Positions 54,575-64,000 of a DNA stretch of 64,000 bases are shown piece after piece. The position numbers and the translations under genes are program-made. The stretch covers positions 19,855,513 to 19,919,512 of the forward strand of contig JAJEKV010000014.1 of the NCBI GenBank assembly GCA_021234155.1, read 5' to 3'. The stretch's first letter is position 1. Each line of letters opens with the position of its first letter. The stretch comes from Isoetes taiwanensis (taxonomy: Eukaryota > Streptophyta > Lycopodiopsida > Isoetales > Isoetaceae). The notes below the pieces were generated by a model. That model saw only the letters and a list, made by a program, of their open reading frames with translations. It was not told where the DNA came from and did no database searches.

Positions 54575-54721
54575 GATTGATGAGGAGGCACAAGCGGACA
54601 ATATTGGGTTTGTACCTCTGGTCTGGAATAGAGACGTGGGACCAATTGGTTATGCCACAAGCAAATTACTGGTCCAAGCAATGCTGTACAGACAGTACTA
54701 TGCTGCATCAAGAATCACCAG
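54575..54721 (+). other. Possible coding exon
   Basis: Between a TTCAG acceptor (near 54,574) and a CAG/GTACAC donor (near 54,722) a frame reads IDEEAQADNIGFVPLVWNRD and GYATSKLLVQAMLYRQYYAA. It is protein-like, but the family is not recognised and no connected exon is found. Confidence 0.3.
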
Positions 54722-54756
54722 GTACACATACAATTACTACAGAATCACTCTATAGC

Positions 54757-54975
54757 TGATGTGGAAAAGAAAAATTATAAAAAAGCCAGAATATTATTCT
54801 GCCATAAAGCAAATACAATGCCATTTTGCCATTGTAAGTCTATCAAAAGATGCCACATGGCTCAGTTAAAAGGCAATGATTTTACATCAAATACATATGG
54901 GCAAGCCATCCCTTTGATATCAAATATTGGGGCAAATTCTGAAAGATTTATACTCAAGGTAAATTTAACACCTTA
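54757..54975 (+). other. Cys/His-rich open stretch, copy 1
   Basis: Reads KKARILFCHKANTMPFCHCK, KRCHMAQLKGNDFTSNTYGQ. Duplicated at 59,228-59,475 with few changes. The CHK...CHCK...CH spacing is not a zinc finger I know. It may be an exon or a repeat by-product. Confidence 0.35.
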
Positions 54976-55012
54976 TCTTTCATTCTTCCTTTCGGATTCT
55001 GAGAGCAAACTA

Positions 55013-55122
55013 TAGGGTTGTAAAAGACCCCTACTGTAACGAGTAGGGGTCTGCTCACCCTATAAGTTACAGTGATAAAAAATTTTCCCTTTTTGAAAAA
55101 ACAGGGGTCTTATATAACCTTA
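55013..55122. repeat. Small foldback element, copy 1
   Basis: 110 bases with terminal inverted repeats TAGGGTTGTAAAAGACCCC / GGGGTCTTATATAACCTTA. An inner perfect 11-bp stem is AGACCCCTACT / AGTAGGGGTCT (55,025-55,052). Homologous to 59,553-59,641. Confidence 0.75.
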
Positions 55123-56694
55123 CGGCAGGAGGTAGGGTTTTTTTTTATAAAAAGTATCTGCATATTCCATTTATTGGGAGAAGCAATAATATTGTACGTG
55201 TGTACAGTTTACATGGTTGTAATAACCAAATTAACCAGTACTGGAAGTTTTGTATAAACCACAATAGGTTTTTTCTTAAGTATTGTGTTTTTTTAAAAAA
55301 AAAGCAAACTAACTTAAGCTATTATGCATAAGCATGGCCACGTAAGTTATATGACCATGGATATTATTCAGTCCCTCCAAAAATAAGATTTAGGGGATGG
55401 AGCAGGTCGCCGTTATAATCTATGGGCATATCTAGGGTTTTCACCAAGAAAATAAAGCCTTTGAAAATATATTCCCTTTTTTTCTAACCTTTGAATTGAT
55501 GGAATCTACGGATCGTGGAAGGCAGCCGAAAGCATTGATGCCACGTTCTAGGGTTCTGACCAAAGGGTGATATCCGGTCGATTCCACAGAGCGCCATGCC
55601 GCCATTCTTGATGGCTCCCAAGGTAAAGCACTTATTTGCAAAACAATTTTCGAAAACCCTAACATGCGAGTTCATCTTTGCCGCTATGCGATATTACTAG
55701 CGCATGTTCTTTGGGTTTTTTGTATGTGGCCTACAAGACTTCTTTGCATGCAAGCACTAATGCACCGGACTTCATTTGTTTACGCAAGAAAATGGTCTTG
55801 TACCCAATTCGAATTATCGCATGACTCCATTTTGTGTCGGTGTCTGCGAAAGCACGGATGCATCAAAATGATTTCTTCTCGCGGATATGGACCTCTTCTC
55901 CAATTTCGAATTTTGTTTCATGGAGTACTTATGGCAATATGCCCATCATGTTTGCTACTTGGCGTAAAAGGGTTCTTTCTCTGATCAGAAAAACCTACTG
56001 GCCCATTCAAATCTGTGAAGCAAAGGACTACAATCCAGGTCTACAACCCAGGTACGTGGTGATTCTTCTCCTAATGCTCTTTGCTGTTATGGTGTGTGGT
56101 CGGTCGAAACGGATGTACTAGGTCTAAAAGAATCAATCTAATGGATGGATTTAATCTGCTACAAAGGTTAAGTCAAATTTTTGGATAAGCAGTATCACAA
56201 AAACAGTGGCTTTGGATATTTGCACATATGGTATGATATTTGAAATTCTGATTATGAAGTTTTGAGTACTGTTACACAAATAGAAAGGAAGGGCAGAACA
56301 TTCTATTTGTGGTATTCACACAGGTACTTTAATATATGTGATGTCCAAATTTTACGAGTAGACGTCAATATGCCTTATGTATTCAACGAAAATGTTTAAA
56401 CAGGTTGAACCAGATATATATGGCATATTTTCTGATATATCCAGACTAGATTTTGAATTTTAAGTGGGCCTGGAACGTTTACACTGTGCAGTGGCAATAT
56501 TAATCTATACTCTAAGTATTATATGAGATAGGGTGCTTGTAATGTTGTTTTTGTAACTGTTCCGATTTACTGATAAAGCTGAAATATCCCAAAGCTGGAA
56601 CCTTGTTTGCTGCTATTGTTTAAAGAAATAAATAAGTGATATAAGTGAGTAAGCTGTATATATAAACAGTCCCACATAGTGTGGAAAGTATATG
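55123..56694. other. Unassigned sequence
   Basis: AT-rich, no gene recognised. Frames at 55,484-55,675 (minus) and 55,664-55,984 (plus) have no domain. Confidence 0.3.
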
Positions 56695-56696
56695 GT

Positions 56697-56872
56697 CTTC
56701 ATATGATTTATGGTTTGCAAAAAGTTAATAGTTTAAGAACCTGTTATCCATGGATTGATGCACCAGACTATGATCTGCTTGGTCATAGGATGGAATGATA
56801 AAGCTATGGAGGGATTGACCGAAATAGTTTGATGTGCTAGTAGGATTGTTGTCCAAACTAGTTATGTCCGTT
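56697..56872. repeat. Dispersed repeat, copy 2 of 3
   Basis: Close match to 54,276-54,450, with a 12-base insertion (GATAAAGCTATG) also present in the third copy near 58,920. Confidence 0.88.
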
Positions 56873-56880
56873 TTTTTTTT

Positions 56881-58672
56881 TATTGATTAACATGTGTTTC
56901 TTGAATGTGAGCTCTCACATAGGAGACATACGAGATTTCTTTCTTGTAGATATGACTACATTTGTTCATAGCATAACAGCTATGTACTCTGTAAATTGGA
57001 GAACTTGTACTTGCAATTGCAATGAAAGGTGAATAAGCCGTTTACCATAGTAGATTTGGTAGATTTGAGATATACTTAGTATATCTAGCTATATGTCTTT
57101 CGGGAATGGGAGTTATCACATGGAAAATATGAGAGATTTTCTCAATCATTAAGATATCATATATGTGATATAGAATTTAATCAATATTGATGGAAGATGG
57201 ATATAGTGGTTAAACTTTTAGTGGCCTTGTCTTCAAAATAGCATTTAAAATTCGTATTTATGGAATGCCAAAAATAAAGCGAAGCTTATATGCAGCAAAA
57301 AGCTCTTAGGGTTCGCAGCCGTAAAAGTTGTATTGAGAGCAAGCCTGAGACTTGGGATTTGATCTGTAGATAGATTTGCGCCCTTCCAATAGTTTGGCCT
57401 ATCTTTGGCAAAAAGTAGATGGCTATTTCCTTGGCACAAGAGGAGCCGGCACATTTGCTTTGCCGTTAACAGGTTTCAAAGCAAGACTATGAAATTTTGG
57501 AGGTCTTTTGCAGCTCCTTCTGCCTCAAAGATCTGTTCTACATCCTGAAAACATGTTGTTTGATGCTCTAAGCTGTTTTGAGCTTCAAGCTGGAGCCGTT
57601 TTTGCATGCTTTCACAATCTGAATATATTTTTCGCAAGCTGATCCCATGGCTTGAATGTAGACCTGGAAAGATTTTGCCTTATGATTTGAAGTTCCTGGT
57701 CCCAGTTTTTCAAGCAGAGCAGTCCTGGGATATTCATATATTGATCATGGATGACAAGAAAAGCGTTATATCTAATAAGATGGCATTTACTACAGTGCAA
57801 ATGATGTGCCCATTGCCTGCCAGGATAAGCGCCAGTTTGAGTACAAGGCTAATTCTAAGCAAGACAAATTTCAGGTGACTGGTCCTGCTCAGTTTATTAT
57901 TTTGTCTTAACCAGTGGAATATTGCAGAAAATTTACAAGCTGCAGTTTCGTTATTGTTAGTTTAATATTGTAGTATGGCATGTGATTCACCATTCTGCAA
58001 GGTTATAATAGCCTGCACATCTGTAAAGATATTACGGCTTGCAAAAGCAGGAAGTTTAAAAGTGAAGCTGAGCCTAACAAACTAAGTTTGATTGGTTGTA
58101 TAATGATTCTTCTGACTAAAAGTTCAGGAAGAATTTACTGAATTTGCTCTTTTATTTTTTCATTCCAAAATTCATTTGCTTTACATTACCGAAGGGCAAG
58201 AGGCTACATTGGGTGAAGGGCGAAGAGCCGAGAATACCCAATGTACCTTTTGGCCCTGGCATCATTACCATATTCATGCTAATGTTTGCTTGTTTGGCTG
58301 CAGGTACGGATATTCTCCTCTTAATGTGGTTCTCTTGTTCTAGGTAAAGTTGTTTGCATGGATGATGGAATCGAGCTGTCAAGTTCAAGGCAGAAGAATA
58401 ATGAAGAATAATGATGCTGCTACACATCATCGCGTACAACAATTTCAAGAGTTTGTGCGACAAGTTGAAATCCTTAGGCTCTCATGAAGGTTTATCTGAT
58501 AAACAGAAGCAGGTTTATGCTAGATAATATTTTCTGTTGTTGTAAGCAAGAAGCTTAATTTATTCTATTATCTCATCTGCATAAGTTAATGCATGAGCAA
58601 TGATCTTGAAACTTGGATATCTGAATTTGGCTGGCTTTTTGCCATGGCTTATGTATGACGCCTAGAATGATA
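56881..58672. repeat. 1.8 kb duplicated block, copy A
   Basis: Nearly identical to 59,666-61,483 in the same orientation. It contains a plus-strand frame (57,606-57,878) and a small frame with one predicted membrane segment (58,144-58,347; PFGPGIITIFMLMFACLAAG). Neither matches a known family. A transcribed gene with exons around TTTCAG/GTGACTGG is possible. Confidence 0.95.
58144..58347 (+). other. Small frame with one membrane segment, copy A
   Basis: 67 codons, from a Met within a T-rich region: KGKRLHWVKGEEPRIPNVPF then GIITIFMLMFACLAAGTDIL. One hydrophobic helix. It is identical in the other block (60,956-61,159), but neighbouring introns are plausible, so it may be an exon of an unrecognised gene. 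Confidence 0.3.
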
Positions 58673-58889
58673 AGCTGTACATTCTGATATATTACTTAAT
58701 TGAAGAAAGTGCTTAGCTTTGAAATTTTTAAGTGCTAAAATATGCACATGATCAGATATGCTAACCAGGGAGGATATAGAAAATGATCATGTAAGTAGTA
58801 ATGCTGAAATGATTAGTTCTAAGTGGTATAGTTGTACAGCTGAACTAAAGCATGAACATGTTTCATTAAAGGATCACGGAGAAATATGC

Positions 58890-59020
58890 CATCTTGGATT
58901 AGCTCGGTCCATGTATGGGATGATAAAGCTACTGAGGGATTGACTGAGGTAGTTGGAGTTGCTAGTAAGGCTGTTGTCTAGGCTAGTTATGTCCGGGTTT
59001 TTTTTAGATATTTCATCTCA
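58890..59020. repeat. Dispersed repeat, copy 3 of 3 (diverged)
   Basis: GGATGATAAAGCTACTGAGG ... GGCTAGTTATGTCCGGGTTT, about 85% like the matching part of copies 1 and 2. Confidence 0.75.
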
Positions 59021-59227
59021 CTGGTCTTATCAGTGTCATATCTCTCCTTGTGATATTAACTGAGCAAAACTTAACGATTAAACTCTTGATATTGTCCATA
59101 CCTTTATGGATGCTACTAATACTTTGACTTTATTGTATCTGCACATGAACCATGTGCAAGAGACAGGAATTCATGGATGAATACGCTCCACATACATGAA
59201 AAGGACAATATGGGGCAGAAGGTGCTA

Positions 59228-59475
59228 TGACAGAATCAGTCTATAGCTGATGTGGGAAAGATAAATTATAAAAAAGCCAGAATATTATTCTGCCATAAAG
59301 CAAATACAATGCCATTTTGCCATTGTAAATCTATCAAAAGGTGCCACATGGCTCAGATAAAAGGCAATGATTTTACATCAAATACATATGGGCAAGCCAT
59401 CCCTTTGGTATCAAATACGAGACCAACAGCTTAGTGCAAATTTTGGAAGATTTATACTCAAGGTAATTTTAACAC
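59228..59475 (+). other. Cys/His-rich open stretch, copy 2
   Basis: Same as 54,757-54,975 with minor changes (KKARILFCHKANTMPFCHCK). Confidence 0.35.
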
Positions 59476-59552
59476 CTTATCTTTCATTCTTCCTTTCGTT
59501 CTTCCTTTTGGATCATGTAGGAAGCTATAATACTTATGGCATATTGTAATTA

Positions 59553-59641
59553 TAGGATAGTGCAAGACCCTTACTGTAATGGTAGGGTCTTGCCCATCAT
59601 ATGATTACAGTACAAACATGTAAAGGTCTTCTACTATCCTA
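59553..59641. repeat. Small foldback element, copy 2
   Basis: 89 bases with ends TAGGATAGTGCAAGACC / GGTCTTCTACTATCCTA and an inner stem CAAGACCCT / AGGGTCTTG (59,563-59,592). Confidence 0.75.
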
Positions 59642-59665
59642 CGGTTGGAGGTAGGATTTTTTTTA

Positions 59666-61483
59666 TTATTGATTAACATGTGTTTCTTGAATGTGAGCTC
59701 TCACATAGGAGACATACGAGATTTCTTTCTTGTAGATATGACTACATTTGTTCATAGCATAACAGCTATGTACTCTGTAAATTGGAGAACTTGTACTTGC
59801 AATTGCAATGAAAGGTGAATAAGTCGTTTACCATAATAGATTTGGTAGATTTGAGATATACTTAGTATATCTAGCTATATGTCTTTCGGGAATGGGAGCT
59901 ATCACATGGAAAATATGAGAGATTTTCTCAATCATTAAGATATCATATATGTATAATGTGATATAGAATTTAATCAATATTGATGGAAGATGGATATAGT
60001 GGTTAAACTTTTAGTGGCCTTGTCTTCAAAATAGCATTTAAAATTCGTGGTATTGGGTTGTGGGCCATTTATGGAATGCCAAAAATAAAGCGAAGCTTAT
60101 ATGCAGCAAAAAGCTCTTAGGGTTCGCAGCCGTAAAAGTTGTATTGAGAGCAAGTCTGAGACTTGGCATTTGATCTGTAGATAGATTTGCGCCCTTCCAA
60201 TAGTTTGGCCTATCTTTGGCAAAAAGTAGATGGCTATTTCCTTGGCACAAGAGGAGCCGGCACATTTGCTTTGCCGTTAACAGGTTTCAAAGCAAGACTA
60301 TGAAATTTCGGAGGTCTTTTGCAGCTCCTTCTGCCTCAAAGATCTGTTCTACATCCTGAAAACATGTTGTTTGATGCTCTAAGCTGTTTTGAGCTTCAAG
60401 CTAGAGCCGTTTTTGCATGCTTTCACAATCTGAATATATTTTTCGCAAGCTGATCCCATGGCTTGAATGTAGACCTGGAAAGATTTTGCCTTATGATTTG
60501 AAGTTCCTGGTCCCAGTTTTTCAAGCAGAGCAGTCCTGGGATATTCATATATTGATCATGGATGACAAGAAAAGCGTTATATCTAATAAGATGGCATTTA
60601 CTACAGTGCAAATGATGTGCCCATTGCCTGCCAGGATAAGCGCCAGTTTGAGTACAAGGCTAATTCTAAGCAAGACAAATTTCAGGTGACTGGTCCTGCT
60701 CAGTTTATTATTTTGTCTTAACCAGTGGAATATTGCAGAAAATTTACAAGCTGCAGTTTCGTTATTGTTAGTTTAAATATTGTAGTATGGCATGTGATTC
60801 ACCATTCTGCAAGGTTATGATAGCCTGCACATTTGTAAAGATATTACGGCTTGCAAAAGCAGGAAGTTTAAACGTGAAGCTGAGCCTAACAAACTAAGTT
60901 TGATTGGTTGTATAATGATTCTTCTGACTAAAAGTTCAGGAAGAATTTACTGAATTTGCTCTTTTATTTTTTCATTCCAAAATTCATTTGCTTTACATTA
61001 CCGAAGGGCAAGAGGCTACATTGGGTGAAGGGCGAAGAGCCGAGAATACCCAATGTACCTTTTGGCCCTGGCATCATTACCATATTCATGCTAATGTTTG
61101 CTTGTTTGGCTGCAGGTACGGATATTCTCCTCTTAATGTGGTTCTCTTGTTCTAGGTAAAGTTGTTTGCATGGATGATGGAATCGAGCTGCCAAGTTCAA
61201 GGCAGAAGAATAATGAAGAATAATGATGCTGCTACACATCATCGCGTACAACAATTTCAAGAGTTTGTGCGACAAGTTGAAATCCTTAGGCTCTCATGAA
61301 GGTTTATCTGATAAACAGAAGCAGGTTTATGCTAGATAATATTTTCTGTTGTTGTAAGCAAGAAGCTTAATTTATCCTATTATCTCATCTGCATAAGTTA
61401 ATGCATGAGCAATGACGTTGAAACTTGGATATCTGAATTTGGCTGGCTTTTTGCCATGGCTTATGTATGACGCCTAGAATGAT
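59666..61483. repeat. 1.8 kb duplicated block, copy B
   Basis: Copy of 56,881-58,672 with small insertions (for example TATAATGTGATA near 59,951 and GTATTGGGTTGTGGGCC near 60,050). Frames at 60,417-60,689 and 60,956-61,159 mirror those of copy A. Confidence 0.95.
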
Positions 61484-62054
61484 GCATGGTTTCATTAATT
61501 AGAGAAATTTCGTTTTCTCGTTTGACAACGAAATAGGTTGTGGTCACCCCGGGGATGGTGAGAAATGATACCTCTCTACCAAAACAAAGCCTCAATAATC
61601 CTAAGTTCAGCTTGAAAAAATAACACGCGCCATAATTTGATACCAGGCATTAGCCCAAAGCTGTCATGACAGTAACCGAGGGGTTTGAGGATCATCACGA
61701 GTGGTCGTAAGGATCGCCATTGCGATTCTTGCGAGAACTAGTGAAGGCAGAATACAAGAAGCACATTGTGTGCATCGTGGTCAAATTACCATCTGGGGAT
61801 TGTATAACTGGTGTACAGAATCGCGACCGCGATCTCTCAGACTACTTTGTTTATCCAATTCAAAGTTGAGATAACTCAAAAGCATAGTGAACAAAAGTAT
61901 AACACATACTGAACTCAAAAAGCATAACTCGTATTGAACATGAAAACAGGTGAAAATGTTATAACAAAAACTTTTTACAAAATGCTCAGCACAAAGGCGA
62001 AGCTACATCACTGAGTCTCAAATACAGTCTATGGATCAATACCATGTTGAGCAG
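61484..62054. other. Unassigned sequence
   Basis: It opens with a short inverted repeat (ATTTCGTT ... AACGAAAT, about 61,507-61,536) that may be the 3' end of a minus-strand retroelement. No gene seen. Confidence 0.3.
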
Positions 62055-63500
62055 CTATTCTTGCAATATGCTCCTTTCCAATAGCAATGGTGCGTGATGC
62101 GGTCCATTTCTCAGATATCCGGTTGTGTGCGGGATGTCAACATCCATTGCCGTGGCCGTTCGAACACGCCTCGACATATCTTGGCTATTAAACAATTCGT
62201 CCTGCAATTGCTCAGAATATTCATTAGAGGGTACCAGCTTCTGCCTTTTGGGTGAAGGGTGGGGGGAGGTTCTCCCACTTCCGGAGGCGGCTTCAGAAGT
62301 TCCCACATACTCAAAATTAGGAAGGGGCTTGTCCAGTTGCTTGGATAGCAGTGGCATTATGGTGTCGGGTTCTTGTTCGGGGCTTCAAGCTTCTCGAAGT
62401 TGGATCAAGTTTTGCCTGTGCCTTCTCACCGCTCTTCTATCGGTTCCGGTCTCCTTGATCCTTTCTTCGAAGCTTTTCTGATCCAGGCCTTCTAGTATCT
62501 GATCCATGTTGCTGAGATCCGTTCCCTGTGTTATATTAATATCAGGCTTGTCGGAACCTTGTTCTTCACGTTGCTCATCTTGCTCTTCACCTTCCTCTTC
62601 CATGTCAGGCCTTGCCATTTTCTCTAGAATCTCGAAGAAAGATCTAAGGAAAGCGGCATACCTTGTCGTCAAACTCAAAAGCAACACCGTTTTCCTTGCA
62701 TCAACGCTACCCTTGAGGCAGTTCCTCCGGAGAAAAAAATCCAAAACGCAACCTTCTAATGGTACCAGCTCTTTCACTATATAATAGACATAAGAGGTTT
62801 TTGCTCGGCTCTTGAGGGACTAAGTCGCCTTCCATAGCTGCCCATGAGAATTTGGGTTTACTCAGAAAGAACTCCAAATACTTTCTTTTTGTTTTTGCAT
62901 CTACATCTTCGCCGCCGATTATCGGATATTTTGGAAGAGGAGTGCTTTGTGGTGCCTTAGTGACTTGAGTCGGTCCGCAGCTCAAGTTGGGTTTAACGGG
63001 CAAAGACCGAACGTCACTCTCATTTATTGTCACATGGTCGACATAATACTGGAATTCTTTTATATTTTTTTTGCTCTCCCATCCTTTCTCTTCATAAGCC
63101 CCTAGGGAAACATGGGAGCTACCTTGTATCTGGCTAAGACTGTACAAACAGTTTGGCAAATGTACCGATCTGAGGAACATGACTATATGGTACACTTTTT
63201 GCATGTGTCATGCCCGCAACTCGCTAAAAAATCGTGTATTTTTTCACATCCCTGTGGTGGAAAAACTACGCATGTCTACAAAAATCAAACTGGCATTTTC
63301 TGACACCGATGCAGACACAAGGATGCCACTTCTCTTTACGTGCTGCACGATGTTTTGCTTCTCTTTCATTTTCCGGGCCTCATCTGGCCTCATTATAGCA
63401 ACAATAGCTTCCAAAAAAATTGCAGGCAGATTACCTTGAACTGCCTCTTTATTATAGTTTGCTTTGACGTATTCGAAATCGTTGTCCGCAATATCCAGAG
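62055..63500 (-). pseudogene. Unrecognised broken coding region
   Basis: On the minus strand several frames follow each other: IADNDFEYVKANYNKEAVQG and MRPDEARKMKEKQNIVQHVK (about 63,250-63,480); KEFQYYVDHVTINESDVRSL and SWAAMEGDLVPQEPSKNLLC (to 62,707); after a frameshift near 62,715 VDARKTVLLLSLTTRYAAFL and the acidic EEEGEEQDEQREEQ; after a TGA near 62,385 PLLSKQLDKPLPNFEYVG and SGRTSPHPSPKRQKLVP, which may be a nuclear signal. The pieces read like one protein with decay. No family recognised; a mobile-element ORF or a host pseudogene are both possible. Confidence 0.45.
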
Positions 63501-64000
63501 ACGTTGCTCGACAACTACGGAAAAGATGAAGTCAACTCATCAAAATTATTGTATAGCTTCTCTGAGATAGAATTGGCATATGATAACACTTCACCACGCA
63601 TGAGTGAAAGTGTTCGATGTCTAGAGCCCCCTCGACCGCAATTAAAACGCCCGTCTGTATACCCCTGCCGCACTTTCAAGAAAACCTTGCCCTGTAAGAT
63701 TTCGGCCCATCAACCGGCTTACCTCAAAGATTGTTCATTCCTCGTAGGTTTCTCGTGAATGTCTTGTTGAAGAATTCCTTTGAAGGTTTCTCCGGTAATT
63801 CCCCCGATCATCAAGTGAGCTTTGGGCTTGCCCAATTGTTGACAACTTCTACGAAGTTTAGACCAAGTGATTCTTTGCATAAATAGGAACCGCTTCTCAT
63901 CCTTGATTCCTTAACCTTTGAGTTGTGGTAGCCACCTCGACAAAATCCCGCACAAGTCTTTGGTTAGGATCGCGACGGCGATTTTTTCCCCGAAAGCAAA
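63501..64000. other. Unassigned end of window
   Basis: No feature recognised. A TCGCGACGGCGAT stretch near 63,970 resembles TCGCGACCGCGAT near 61,824, possibly part of a repeat extending beyond the window. Confidence 0.25.

Noticed and set aside
61820-64000. LTR pair suggested by similar TCGCGACCGCGAT / TCGCGACGGCGAT stretches
   Set aside because: The similarity is only about a dozen bases, with no PBS, PPT or TSD.
1-64000. tRNA or rRNA genes
   Set aside because: No cloverleaf-like segment or rRNA core sequence was noticed by eye; a covariance search was not possible here.

Overview
This is a 64 kb stretch of a large, repeat-rich land-plant nuclear genome. Evidence for a plant: an L1-type LINE with DUF4283-like and zf-RVT-like regions, a Ty3/gypsy chromovirus primed by initiator tRNA-Met, a spliced NARROW LEAF 1 (NAL1)-like gene, and PIF/Harbinger- and mariner-type MITEs. 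The pogo-type transposase with introns and the second LINE family make a fern or another non-angiosperm plausible, but I cannot fix the species. Nearly everything left of 37 kb is repeats. The only well-supported host gene is the NAL1-like gene (minus strand, 38,290-44,528).

Layout. 1-1,550: low-complexity and unassigned sequence. 1,552-13,598: a 19/38-bp minisatellite, split by a 6.9 kb degenerate L1-type LINE (1,833-8,764) with a 17-bp target-site duplication (TSD). 13,599-15,289: no gene seen. 15,290-36,962: a three-level nest. A 5'-truncated LINE (15,290-16,262 and 35,626-36,962) is split by a chromovirus on the minus strand (16,263-35,620, TSD GTCAG). The right-hand LTR of that chromovirus is split by a plus-strand, apparently non-autonomous LTR element (30,103-35,464, TSD ATTAA). 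38-45 kb: the NAL1-like gene, with a pogo-type transposon in its 4.3 kb second intron and a Harbinger-type MITE upstream. 45-64 kb: unassigned sequence with a LINE remnant, a second MITE, small tandem repeats, a cyclin-T-like exon remnant, a duplicated 1.8 kb block and an unrecognised broken coding region.

The most notable object is the chromovirus. Between its primer-binding site and gag it carries at least two extra reading frames not expected in a Ty3/gypsy element. The first is an uninterrupted 459-486 codon frame. Its C-terminal part is an unmistakable histone H3 core (H3 residues about 36-135, no gaps, roughly 80% identical by hand alignment to plant H3), fused to a charged N-terminal region with a basic KRRRK cluster. 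The second is an unrecognised acidic protein gene containing a 1,129-bp tandem duplication. The same element ends its integrase with a chromodomain, so one retrotransposon encodes both a histone H3 fold and a histone-reading domain. Gag-pol is broken by frameshifts and TAG stops, but the H3 fusion frame is open.

The nested non-autonomous element carries a long gag-like, coiled-coil and unknown coding region with TAG stops and no visible protease, RT or integrase. LTR similarity (about 1% differences in the inner element, several percent by eye in the chromovirus) agrees with the nesting order.
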